From Deltaproteobacteria bacterium (GTDB lineage Bacteria; Myxococcota_A; Polyangia; Haliangiales; Haliangiaceae): 39,668 bases of DNA. The DNA is taken from contig JAIOQA010000503.1 in NCBI GenBank assembly GCA_021413675.1, forward strand, positions 1-39,668, in the 5' to 3' direction. The notes beneath the pieces were generated by a model that saw nothing but the letters and a program-made list of their open reading frames with translations, was not told the DNA's origin and did no database searches. Numbering within the stretch: position 1 is the first letter of the stretch; every line of letters starts with the position of its first letter. The position numbers and the translations under genes are program-made. This document shows positions 23,245-32,287 of this stretch, one piece after another.

Positions 23245-24225
23245 CGGCTCGCGCGGGCGTGTCGCGCGCTCGGCGAGCTTGGCGATGAACTTCGGCGCGA
23301 CGCCCGGCCGGCTGAACGGGCACGCGGCCAGGCAGATCGCGCAGCCCATGTTCTCGTTGAAGTACGGCAGGCACTTGTCGAAGTCGACGGACCAGCGGAG
23401 GACGCCGCGCACCAGCTGCTTCACCGGCGCGATCGCGTCGGGCGGGCAGGCGTCCATGCAGACCCGGCAGTTCGTGCAGAAGTCGTCGGCGCCGAAGCGG
23501 TCGGGCGCGTCCTCGACCAGCGGCACGTCGGTGAGCACGCACGCCAGCCGGAAGTTCGAGCCGAGCGAGCGATGGATCAGCGAGCCGTGCTTGCCGAGCT
23601 CGCCCATCCCGGCCGCGATCGCCGGCGGGATCAGGAGGAACGAGCCGGCCATCGGGCCGCCGTAGGGGAACGCATCGTGGCCCTGCCCGCGCAGCCAGTT
23701 CGCCAGGCGCTTGGCGCAGCGGGTGCCGCGCGCGTACTGGCGCGTGACCTCGACCAGCGCGCGGCTCGACGGCGCGGTCCGCATGGCCTCGTAGTCCTGG
23801 CCGACCGCCAGCACGATCATCCAGCGCTGGGTCGGCACCGCGTGCCCCTCGAAGACGTAGTCGGCGCGCATCACCGCGATGCCGACGTCGTCGGCACCGA
23901 GCTCGCGCGCCACCCGCTTGACCTCCGTGCTCCACGCCGCTGCCGGCTTGTCGACGACGGTCTCGGCGAGCGGCGCGAGCGGCTCGTCGATCGCGGCCTG
24001 GCGATCCGCGCGCGCCGCGACGATGTCGGGATCGTTGCTGGCGGTGCGCGCGTAGAACCAGCGCTGCAGCGGGCCGTGGGGCGTCGAGTCTGGCGGGTGC
24101 CAGTAGATCGGCGATGGCCGGCGCACCGCTGCCTCGCCGACCCCGTTGATCGCGTTTCCGGAGATCGTCGGCCAGTGCTGCAGCTGGTCGGCGCTGGGCG
24201 TCCACACGGGCAGCTTGCGGGGCAT
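23242..24225 (-). CDS. Reductive-dehalogenase-like / QueG-like 4Fe-4S protein
   Basis: About 327 residues. The C-terminal third has two 4Fe-4S motifs: CTNCRVCMDACPPDA and a second with CAICLAACPFS preceded by a distant Cys. The preceding region (ARELGADDVGIAVMRADYV, GELGKHGSLIHRSLGSNFR) resembles the cobalamin-binding core shared by reductive dehalogenases and epoxyqueuosine reductase QueG. It lacks the TAT signal of respiratory dehalogenases, so it is probably cytosolic. It may reduce a halogenated or epoxide-like compound; substrate unknown. It follows the WYL regulator by 17 bases on the same strand, so both are likely one operon. A haloalkane dehalogenase lies 3 kb away, but a shared pathway is unproven. 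Confidence 0.75.
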   Translation of the reverse strand: MPRKLPVWTPSADQLQHWPTISGNAINGVGEAAVRRPSPIYWHPPDSTPHGPLQRWFYARTASNDPDIVAARADRQAAIDEPLAPLAETVVDKPAAAWSTEVKRVARELGADDVGIAVMRADYVFEGHAVPTQRWMIVLAVGQDYEAMRTAPSSRALVEVTRQYARGTRCAKRLANWLRGQGHDAFPYGGPMAGSFLLIPPAIAAGMGELGKHGSLIHRSLGSNFRLACVLTDVPLVEDAPDRFGADDFCTNCRVCMDACPPDAIAPVKQLVRGVLRWSVDFDKCLPYFNENMGCAICLAACPFSRPGVAPKFIAKLAERATRPREP

Positions 24226-24242
24226 CGCCCGCAAGCATAGCG

Positions 24243-24896
24243 CTACGCGGACGGCAGCGTGCCCGGCGGCAGCGCGGTCGCCGTCGCGATCTTGTCGAGG
24301 CGGAACTGCCGGTCCTGGCCGATCTCGAGATCGACGCAGTTGAGCAGCGTCACGCCGCGATCGAGCACGAGGTTGCGGATGCGGATCAGGCGCGGCTCCG
24401 CGCGGTACGGGTTCTTGGGATAGGTGATGCGCAGCGCGCGATCCTCGAACCATGCGGTCTCGAGCGCGCGGCGCACCGCGGGCGAGACCGGCAGCGCCGG
24501 CACGCCGACGATCTGCAGCTGATCGAGCAACGTCAGCAGCTCGCGCTGGGCCGAGGTCGTGAGCGCGCCGCGGACCTTGTCGAGGCCCGACGACAGCGTG
24601 TCGACGAAGGGCACGAGGCGCTGCTCGATCGCCATCTTGCCGAGCGCGCACAGGAGCGCCGCCTCGCGCGCGGTCAGGTTGATCGGCGGCAGCTGGTAGC
24701 TCTTGTCGAGGGCGTAGCCGCCGCCGCGGCCGCGATCGGCCCGCAGCGGCAGACCGGCGTCCTGGAGCGTGGCGAGGTCGCGGTAGATCGTCCGCACGGT
24801 CACGCCGAAGCGCTCGGCGAGCTGTTCGGCGGTGACGCCGGTGCGGCGCGCGCGCAGGGCCTCGGCCAGCGCGAACAGGCGGCTCTTGCGGTTCAT
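24243..24896 (-). CDS. YafY/WYL-type transcriptional regulator
   Basis: About 217 residues. The N-terminal winged helix-turn-helix (TAEQLAERFGVTVRTIYRDL) is followed by GRGGGYALDKSYQLPPINLT, the normal link to the WYL region, and a shortened C-terminal WYL-like domain with ITYPKNPYRAEPRLI. Such regulators respond to small ligands or nucleic acids. The longer upstream frame is not used; ATG 24896 matches the family start. It is in operon with the Fe-S protein and divergent from the VOC gene, with a clean inverted repeat between the two starts. Confidence 0.85.
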   Translation of the reverse strand: MNRKSRLFALAEALRARRTGVTAEQLAERFGVTVRTIYRDLATLQDAGLPLRADRGRGGGYALDKSYQLPPINLTAREAALLCALGKMAIEQRLVPFVDTLSSGLDKVRGALTTSAQRELLTLLDQLQIVGVPALPVSPAVRRALETAWFEDRALRITYPKNPYRAEPRLIRIRNLVLDRGVTLLNCVDLEIGQDRQFRLDKIATATALPPGTLPSA

Positions 24897-24899
24897 AGC

Positions 24900-24915
24900 T
24901 GACAGAAGGCTGTCA
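24900..24915. promoter_or_regulatory. Inverted repeat between WYL and VOC genes
   Basis: TGACAG-AAGG-CTGTCA lies four bases from the WYL start and 24 from the VOC start. It is a probable WYL-regulator operator controlling both directions. Confidence 0.6.
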
Positions 24916-24938
24916 AACGGGTCGCGTAAACGCAAGAC

Positions 24939-25349
24939 ATGTCGAACAACACGACCCCCACCCTCCCCGTTCAGTTCAACGCCGCCAACTGGTTCGAGAT
25001 CCCGACCAAGGACATGGACAAGGCGGTCCGCTTCTACGAGAAGACCCTGGGCGTGACGCTCAAGCGCGAGCTCTTCGGCGACATGCCGCACGCCGTGTTC
25101 ACGGCCCAGAACCACGACGACCGGTCGGTCGCCGGCGCGCTGGTCACCGGGCCGCACCTCACCCCGGGCAGCAAGGGCACCGTCGTCTATCTCTACTCCC
25201 GGGACGGCGTGAACGCGGCCCTGGCGCGGGCGCAGGCCGCCGGCGCGACCGTCGTCGTGCCGCACATGAACATCGGCGAGAACGGCTTCATCGCGATCAT
25301 CGACGACCTCGAGGGCAACCGGGTCGGACTGCACGCGCTCCAGGCCTGA
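24939..25349 (+). CDS. VOC (glyoxalase-like) family protein
   Basis: This 136-residue protein has the vicinal oxygen chelate fold: the WFEIPTKDMDKAVRFYEKTLG opening segment and the closing FIAIIDDLEGNRVGLHAL are typical of the glyoxalase/bleomycin-resistance family. Potential metal ligands are fewer than in true glyoxalase I, so the reaction is unknown. It is divergent from the WYL regulator and probably under its control. The start ATG 24939 has no strong ribosome binding site, but earlier starts are absent. Confidence 0.85.
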   Translation: MSNNTTPTLPVQFNAANWFEIPTKDMDKAVRFYEKTLGVTLKRELFGDMPHAVFTAQNHDDRSVAGALVTGPHLTPGSKGTVVYLYSRDGVNAALARAQAAGATVVVPHMNIGENGFIAIIDDLEGNRVGLHALQA

Positions 25350-25404
25350 CCGGCGGCGACACGCGGCACCTCGTCGGGCGGTGAGCCGTGCGATGCTGGC
25401 CGCG

Positions 25405-26190
25405 ATGCGGCCCCTGCTCGCGCTGATCCCGGGACTCCTCGCGGCCTGCAGCGATCCGCCGCAGGCGTGCAGCACCGCGCTGTTCGGGGTGCCGAACGCG
25501 ATGACCGGGCTCACCGCCGCGCAGTGTGGTCCGAGCTGCGCGTGCGATGGCCTCGACTGGGAGGCGCCGGTCTACACGCCCGACGACGTCGCGGCGCTGC
25601 GCGCGTGGGTCCTCGACGATCCACCGGCGCTGCTCACCGACGATCCCTACGCGCGGACGCCGCCGCCCGCGCCCACCGACGGCTTCTGCGCGGTCGTCCG
25701 CGATCCGGTCACCGCCGGGCACTACCGGCTCCAGACCTTCGCCGACCGCGCCGCCGCCGAGGCCGCGGGCGCGGTGCCGACCCACGCCGGGCCGTGCGGC
25801 CTCTGCTCGACCCTGACCGATCTCGCGGTCTACATCGAGACACCCGACCTGACCGCGCCGGTGCGCGCGTGCGGGATCAAGTATCCGAGCGGTCCCGCCG
25901 CCGATCACCAGCAGTGCCTGCGCGACCTGGGCTTCACCGAGGCGTGCGCGCAGATCTGGTACTTCAACACCGTGCACACGCGGGAGCAGTGCCTCACGCC
26001 CTGCTTCATCACGATCAACGACCCGTATCACCTGCCGGACGGCAGCCTCAACGACTGCCTGAAGTGCGACGAGGAGAAGAGCGGTCCGGTGTTCAAGGCC
26101 ATCGCGGGCCGGACGCGCCGCAACACCGGCGTGCCGTCCGCGATGTGTCGACCGTGCAGCGAGGTCGAGCCGCTCGTGCACCGCTACTGA
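25405..26190 (+). CDS. Cysteine-rich lipoprotein of unknown family
   Basis: About 261 residues with a short signal and lipobox GLLAAC. The mature protein has sixteen further Cys, several in CxxC or CxxxC pairs (CGLC, CLTPC, CLKC, CRPC), so many disulfides or metal sites are likely. The second half contains long conserved-looking stretches (CLRDLGFTEACAQIWYFNT, GRTRRNTGVPSAMCRPC) that suggest a defined domain I cannot name. GTG 25381 and ATG 25393 are alternative starts. The stop abuts the stop of the convergent secreted-protein gene without a gap. Confidence 0.6.
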   Translation: MRPLLALIPGLLAACSDPPQACSTALFGVPNAMTGLTAAQCGPSCACDGLDWEAPVYTPDDVAALRAWVLDDPPALLTDDPYARTPPPAPTDGFCAVVRDPVTAGHYRLQTFADRAAAEAAGAVPTHAGPCGLCSTLTDLAVYIETPDLTAPVRACGIKYPSGPAADHQQCLRDLGFTEACAQIWYFNTVHTREQCLTPCFITINDPYHLPDGSLNDCLKCDEEKSGPVFKAIAGRTRRNTGVPSAMCRPCSEVEPLVHRY

Positions 26191-26748
26191 TCAGCGGGTG
26201 ATGGTGCCGGTCGCCTGGAACACCAGCGACGCCGAGCTCACCGTCGCGGCCGCGCCATCGACGTCGAACTGACCGGCGGTGCGCGCCCCACGGCTGCGCG
26301 ACCAGTCGAGGCTGATCGTGCTGCCGTCGTCGAACACGCCGCCGGTGCGGGTGATCGCGCCGGTGCCGAACCAGCGCAGATCGAGCTCGAGCGTGACCGG
26401 CGCGCCGCCGCTGTACGAGTCGGCGACGACGGTGCCCGAGAAGCCGGCGGTGATGAGCGGGATGACGTAGCCACCCGCGACGTAGCCGGCGAAGCCGTTG
26501 CCGAACGTGCCGTCGCAGAGGTCTTCCTGCATGCCGGTGACGTACAGGCCATTGGCGAGCTCGGCGCCGGGCGTGGCCTTGAGCACCACCAGCTGCCCGG
26601 TCGTGTGCGTGCAGCCATCGGTCGACGTCGACTCGAAGTCGGCGACCGCGCCGGAGCCGAGCGTGACGTTGATCTGCGGGGCGGCGTGCGCCTGCTGCGA
26701 GATCGCGAGTCCGAGACCGATCACCATCGTCGATGCGAGGAGCTTCAT
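26191..26748 (-). CDS. Small secreted protein of unknown function
   Basis: About 185 residues with a Sec signal peptide (MKLLASTMVIGLGLAIS, cleavage after AHA). The mature part is beta-rich with two Cys (TDGCTH, EDLCDG). Its Gly/Thr/Ser-rich strands resemble extracellular or surface beta-sandwich proteins. No lipobox and no enzyme motif. The upstream open frame before ATG 26748 is not credible coding sequence. Confidence 0.6.
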   Translation of the reverse strand: MKLLASTMVIGLGLAISQQAHAAPQINVTLGSGAVADFESTSTDGCTHTTGQLVVLKATPGAELANGLYVTGMQEDLCDGTFGNGFAGYVAGGYVIPLITAGFSGTVVADSYSGGAPVTLELDLRWFGTGAITRTGGVFDDGSTISLDWSRSRGARTAGQFDVDGAAATVSSASLVFQATGTITR

Positions 26749-26932
26749 GCGCCCACGGTACTGCGCCTCGCGCGTGCGGCGCAGATCGAACGCGACGGCG
26801 AACCTGGCAACCGATCTCCGGAGGTGCGGGCGCTGGTCGCTGTGCGTGTGCGTGCGCGACGGCGTGAACGAGACACACCTGCTGATGTTGCGCGGCATAC
26901 GGTGATTACGGCGGAGCGCGGCGCCCCGCGGG

Positions 26933-28515
<1,583 letters not shown>

Positions 28516-28516
<1 letters not shown>

Positions 28517-28529
28517 ATCCTACAGGATA
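28516..28529. promoter_or_regulatory. Probable RtcR binding site 1
   Basis: TATCCT-AC-AGGATA is a perfect palindrome touching the rtcR start codon. Its centre is exactly 20 bases from that of site 2, two helical turns. Confidence 0.6.
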
Positions 28530-28535
28530 ACCTCA

Positions 28536-28549
28536 TATCTCATGAGATA
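28536..28549. promoter_or_regulatory. Probable RtcR binding site 2
   Basis: TATCTCATGAGATA is a 14-base perfect palindrome sharing TATC...GATA with site 1. It lies about 44 bases upstream of the -24/-12 promoter, suitable for an activator that contacts sigma-54 polymerase. Confidence 0.6.
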
Positions 28550-28591
28550 GAACCAATGGCGCCAACCCGTTGAAACCACGGCTCGAACGGA

Positions 28592-28607
28592 CGGCACCGA
28601 GCCTGCA
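28592..28607 (+). promoter_or_regulatory. Sigma-54 (-24/-12) promoter of rtcBA
   Basis: CGGCACCGAGCCTGCA has the required GG-N10-GC spacing and matches most of the TGGCACG-N4-TTGCA consensus. It is 25 bases upstream of the rtcB start. Confidence 0.7.
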
Positions 28608-28631
28608 GTAGCTCCGGTCCGAGGCAACCCA

Positions 28632-29894
28632 ATGACGACCACCGAGATGATCGAGACCACCCCCGCCATGACCCCGTCGTCGCACGAGACCTTCGCGACC
28701 GACAACGTGCCCATCAAGGCGTGGACGCGCGGCGTGCCGTTCGAGGAGGAGGCCAAGAACCAGCTGCGCCGGCTGGCGAGCCTGCCGTTCATCCACAAGT
28801 GGGTGGCGGTGATGCCGGATGTCCACGCCGGCCTCGGCGCGACCGTCGGTAGCGTGGTCGCGTCGCGCAAGGCGGTCATCCCGGCCGCGGTCGGCGTGGA
28901 CATCGGCTGCGGCATGATGGCGGTCAAGACCTCGCTGCGCGCCGAGCAGCTGCCCGATGACCTGAAGCCGCTGCGGCTGGCGATCGAGGCGGCGGTGCCG
29001 CACGGCCGCACGGACAACGGCGGCCGCAACGATCGCGGCGCGTGGGGCGAGCCCCCGGCGACGCACCTCGCGGCGTGGGCGGCGCTCGACGCGGGCTACC
29101 AGACGATCGTCGCGAAGCACCAGAGCTCGGGTCACGCGACCCGCGTGAACCAGCTCGGTACGCTGGGTACCGGCAACCACTTCATCGAGCTGTGCCTCGA
29201 CGAGGCCGGCGCGGTGTGGATCATGCTGCACTCGGGTTCGCGCGGCGTGGGTAACCGCATCGGCTCGTACTTCATCGAGCGGGCCAAGGCCGACATGCGC
29301 CGCTGGTTCATCAACCTCCCCGACGACGATCTCGCGTACCTGCCCGAGGGTAGCGAGCACTTCGCGGACTACCTGCACGCGGTCCACTGGGCGCAGGAGT
29401 ACGCGCGCACCAACCGCGAGCTGATGATGCAGAGCGTGATCGCGGCGCTGCGTGGCCTGGGCACGCTGCCGGAGTTCACCGCGCACCTCGAGGCGGTGAA
29501 CTGCCACCACAACTACGTGTCGCGCGAGAAGCACTACGGCGAGAGCGTGATCGTGACCCGCAAGGGCGCGGTGCGCGCGCGCGAGGGTGAGCTCGGCATC
29601 ATCCCGGGCTCGATGGGCGCCAAGTCGTTCATCGTGCGCGGCAAGGGGAACCCGGAGTCGTTCACGAGCTGTAGCCACGGCGCGGGCCGCTCGATGAGCC
29701 GCACCAAGGCGAAGAAGGTGTTCACGCTGGCCGACCACGCGGCGGCGACGGCGGGCGTGGAGTGCCGCAAGGACGCCGACGTGATCGACGAGACCCCGGG
29801 CGCGTACAAGGCGATCGACGACGTGATGGCGGCGCAGGCCGACCTGGTCGAGATCGTCTACACGCTGAAGCAGGTGGTGTGTGTGAAGGGCTGA
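28632..29894 (+). CDS. rtcB: RtcB: RNA-splicing ligase
   Basis: This 420-residue protein matches RtcB, which joins RNA 3'-phosphate or 2',3'-cyclic phosphate ends to 5'-OH ends using GTP and Mn2+. Visible family segments: MPDVHAGLGATVGSV, the metal-binding Cys in VDIGCGM, GTGNHFIE, HSGSRGVG, NCHHNYV, and SCSHGAGRSMSR with the guanylylated His. Length is that of bacterial RtcB. The first 20 residues are a nonconserved extension. GAGG lies well before ATG 28632. The gene is under a sigma-54 promoter and the RtcR sites and is followed by rtcA. It likely repairs tRNA or rRNA cut by toxins. Confidence 0.95.
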   Translation: MTTTEMIETTPAMTPSSHETFATDNVPIKAWTRGVPFEEEAKNQLRRLASLPFIHKWVAVMPDVHAGLGATVGSVVASRKAVIPAAVGVDIGCGMMAVKTSLRAEQLPDDLKPLRLAIEAAVPHGRTDNGGRNDRGAWGEPPATHLAAWAALDAGYQTIVAKHQSSGHATRVNQLGTLGTGNHFIELCLDEAGAVWIMLHSGSRGVGNRIGSYFIERAKADMRRWFINLPDDDLAYLPEGSEHFADYLHAVHWAQEYARTNRELMMQSVIAALRGLGTLPEFTAHLEAVNCHHNYVSREKHYGESVIVTRKGAVRAREGELGIIPGSMGAKSFIVRGKGNPESFTSCSHGAGRSMSRTKAKKVFTLADHAAATAGVECRKDADVIDETPGAYKAIDDVMAAQADLVEIVYTLKQVVCVKG

Positions 29895-29918
29895 TCGAGC
29901 CCTGATGAATCCTGGGCT

Positions 29919-29940
29919 GCGCGACGCGATGCCGTCGCGC
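29919..29940 (+). repeat. Hairpin between rtcB and rtcA
   Basis: GCGCGACG-CGATGC-CGTCGCGC forms an eight-base stem in the 83-base gap, followed by CCTTTCTCGTTT. It could attenuate rtcA or stabilise the rtcB message end. No Y-RNA-like or tRNA-like gene is present in the gap. Confidence 0.45.
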
Positions 29941-29977
29941 GCGCGGCCCTTTCTCGTTTCCATTGTCTGGAGCAGTC

Positions 29978-30997
29978 ATGATCACGATCGACGGACAGCA
30001 CGGTGAAGGCGGCGGACAGATCCTGCGGGGCGCGCTCGCGCTCGCGGCGGCGACCGGCCGCGGCTTTCGCATCGACCGCATCCGCGCCGGCCGCGCCAAG
30101 CCCGGCCTGATGCGCCAGCACCTGACCGCGGTGGCCGCGGCGCGCGCGATCTGCGACGCGGAGGTGCGCGGCGCCGAGCTCGGCTCGACCGCGCTCGAGT
30201 TCCACCCGCAAGCGGTGCGCGCCGGCGACCACGCGTTCGACATCGGCTCGGCGGGCTCGGCCTCGCTCGTGCTGCAGGCGATCGTCCCGGCGCTCGCGCG
30301 CCTCGCGACCACTTCGACGATCGCGATCACCGGCGGGACGCACAACCCGTTCGCGCCGCCGGTCGACTTCCTGCGCGAGACCCTGGCGCCGCAGCTCGCG
30401 GCGATCGGCTGGTCGCTCGATCTGACGATGGAGCGCGCCGGCTTCTACCCCGCCGGTGGCGGCCGGGTGGTCGCGCGGATCGGCGCGGGCGGTGCGGCGC
30501 AGCCGCTCACCTTGCTCGAGCGCGGGCCGCGCACCCACCAGGAGGCGCGCGCGGTGATCGCCAACCTGCCGGGCAACGTCGCGGCGCGCGAGCTCGCGAT
30601 CGTCCTCGACGCGCTGACCTGGGCGCCCGAGCACGGCCGGATCGTGCGCCTCGACGGCGCCGGCCCCGGCAACTACGTCGCGATCGCGCTCGGCTTCGCG
30701 CACGTGACCGAGACCGTGATCGCGATCGGCGAGAAGCAGACCCGCGCCGAGCAGGTCGCCGCGACCGCCCTCACCGACGCGCGCGCGTACCTGCGCTCGA
30801 CCGCGCCGGTCGGCGAGCATCTCTGCGATCAGCTGCTGGTGCCGCTGGCGCTCGCCGCGGGTGGCGAGTTCCGCGCGATCACGTGGTCGGCCCACGCGGA
30901 GTCGCAGCGCGCGCTCCTGCGCACGTGGTTCGAGCGCGACCTCGCGGTGACGCGCACCGACGATGACGTGCACGTCGCGGTGCCGGCGATGACCTGA
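29978..30997 (+). CDS. rtcA: RtcA: RNA 3'-terminal phosphate cyclase
   Basis: This 339-residue enzyme matches RtcA, which converts RNA 3'-phosphate to 2',3'-cyclic phosphate through an adenylated His. Conserved segments: GQHGEGGGQILRGALALA, RAKPGLMRQHL, GGTHNPFAPPVDFL, and GEHLCDQLLVPLALAAGG carrying the catalytic His. ATG 29978 follows GGAG; a TTG at 29963 is less likely. It is co-oriented with rtcB, 83 bases downstream, and is probably co-transcribed. Its product is the substrate for RtcB. Confidence 0.95.
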   Translation: MITIDGQHGEGGGQILRGALALAAATGRGFRIDRIRAGRAKPGLMRQHLTAVAAARAICDAEVRGAELGSTALEFHPQAVRAGDHAFDIGSAGSASLVLQAIVPALARLATTSTIAITGGTHNPFAPPVDFLRETLAPQLAAIGWSLDLTMERAGFYPAGGGRVVARIGAGGAAQPLTLLERGPRTHQEARAVIANLPGNVAARELAIVLDALTWAPEHGRIVRLDGAGPGNYVAIALGFAHVTETVIAIGEKQTRAEQVAATALTDARAYLRSTAPVGEHLCDQLLVPLALAAGGEFRAITWSAHAESQRALLRTWFERDLAVTRTDDDVHVAVPAMT

Positions 30998-31027
30998 CCG
31001 CCCGCGACCGCGGCGCGCGTCGCGTGA

Positions 31028-32074
31028 TCAGGCGACCGGCCGCGGCAAGAGCGCCGGGAACATCGCGCCGGTGCGCGGATCGATGAGCGTCGTCGAGTCG
31101 CGATAGACGCGCGCGGTCCGGTGCAAGGACAGCAGCGCCTGGCTGAGCGGCATCTCCTGGAAGCGCTCGGGCCACAGCTCCAGCACCACCGCCCGCACCG
31201 CGGGCGCGTGGCGCGTGCTCATCGCGGGGAACAGATGGTGCTCGACGTGATGGCCGAACCCGAGCGTGACCCACGCGTAGGCGCGCGGCACCGTCACGCT
31301 CAGCGAGTTGATCAGCGGATCGTTGATCTCGGTCAGCGGGCTGAGCCCGTGGTTGGTGAGGATGTACGTCATCACCATCACGTTCGCGATGATGACCGGC
31401 GCGACGACCAGCGCCAGGAACGCGAGCGGCCCGACGAGCCAGCCGATCACCAGCCACATCGCGATCATCATCCCCGACTCGGCGAACGCCGCGCGGTGCT
31501 GCTGGGCGTTCATCCAGCCGCGCTTGCGCGCGTCGAACAGGATGTTCGCGCTCTGCACCGAGAAGCCCAGGATGAGGCTGAGCGCGCCAGTCCAGCGCCG
31601 GCCGCCGAGCGAGAAGCTGTCCGTCACGGTCCGGACCGCACGGCTGTCCTTGTACATCGACAGGGTCGGATACGTGTCCGGATCTCGGACAGGATGACTG
31701 GTGTGGCCGTGGTGCTCGCGGTTGTGCCAGACCTTCCACAGCTTCGGCGAGTGCAGGAACGGCGCGAAGCCGATCCACCCCGCGACGTGCGCCAGCCGCT
31801 TGTTGCGCACGATGCCGCCGTGCAGCGCCTCGTGCGCGACGAAGGTCAGCCCCGCGAACCCGACGCCGATCACCAGCGACACGAGCGGCACCAGCGGCCA
31901 CGGGATCCAGCCGCGCGCCACCGCCACCATCGCGAGCGTGATCATCGCGAGGTGGAAGGGCACCCAGAGCAAGCGCGACCGCGCAGGGGTGAACACGTCG
32001 GCCCCGAGCCGCGGTCGCAGCTCGTGGACGTAGGTCGAGGCCGCTCGTAACTCCATGCCTCCCAGCGTGCCCAT
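31028..32074 (-). CDS. Membrane fatty acid desaturase
   Basis: About 348 residues. Three His boxes of membrane di-iron desaturases are present: HEALHG, HNREHHGHT and HHVEHHLFP, with hydrophobic pairs between them in the usual order (about four membrane segments). The enzyme introduces a double bond in a fatty acyl chain using O2 and electrons from ferredoxin or a similar donor. There is no fused cytochrome b5 domain. Regiospecificity is unknown. Starts at ATG 32074 or 32056 are both possible. It is convergent with rtcA, 30 bases away, and divergent from the M16 gene. Confidence 0.9.
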   Translation of the reverse strand: MGTLGGMELRAASTYVHELRPRLGADVFTPARSRLLWVPFHLAMITLAMVAVARGWIPWPLVPLVSLVIGVGFAGLTFVAHEALHGGIVRNKRLAHVAGWIGFAPFLHSPKLWKVWHNREHHGHTSHPVRDPDTYPTLSMYKDSRAVRTVTDSFSLGGRRWTGALSLILGFSVQSANILFDARKRGWMNAQQHRAAFAESGMMIAMWLVIGWLVGPLAFLALVVAPVIIANVMVMTYILTNHGLSPLTEINDPLINSLSVTVPRAYAWVTLGFGHHVEHHLFPAMSTRHAPAVRAVVLELWPERFQEMPLSQALLSLHRTARVYRDSTTLIDPRTGAMFPALLPRPVA

Positions 32075-32287
32075 GCGCACACCCTGGCGTGGTCAGATCG
32101 ATGTCACGGTCGCGTCACGCTCGTCGGTGTGCATGGCACGTACAGCCGCGGTCGGCTCGGACACCGCGCTGCGTCGGCGCGAATGAAGGGAGTCGCCGAC
32201 GGCCGGTTGTGACAGGTGATTCCTCGTCGAGGTGGCAGAGTTCTGCCGCGCCGGGTCACAACCCACCGGCCCTGTACGCTGTCGGGC

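Noticed and set aside
23242..24225. Respiratory reductive dehalogenase
   Set aside because: No TAT signal and no small membrane-anchor (RdhB-like) gene nearby; a cytosolic QueG/RdhA-like enzyme fits better.
19635..24225. A single dehalogenation pathway linking the haloalkane dehalogenase and the Fe-S protein
   Set aside because: They lie in separate transcription units with different apparent operators; proximity alone does not support it.
28555..28573. TGGCGCCAACCCGTTGAA as the sigma-54 promoter of rtcB
   Set aside because: Distance between GG and the -12 element is wrong and GC is missing; the 28592-28607 element has exact GG-N10-GC spacing.
29895..29977. Y RNA or tRNA-like gene between rtcB and rtcA
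   Set aside because: The gap is only 83 bases with one simple hairpin and no cloverleaf or Y-RNA features.
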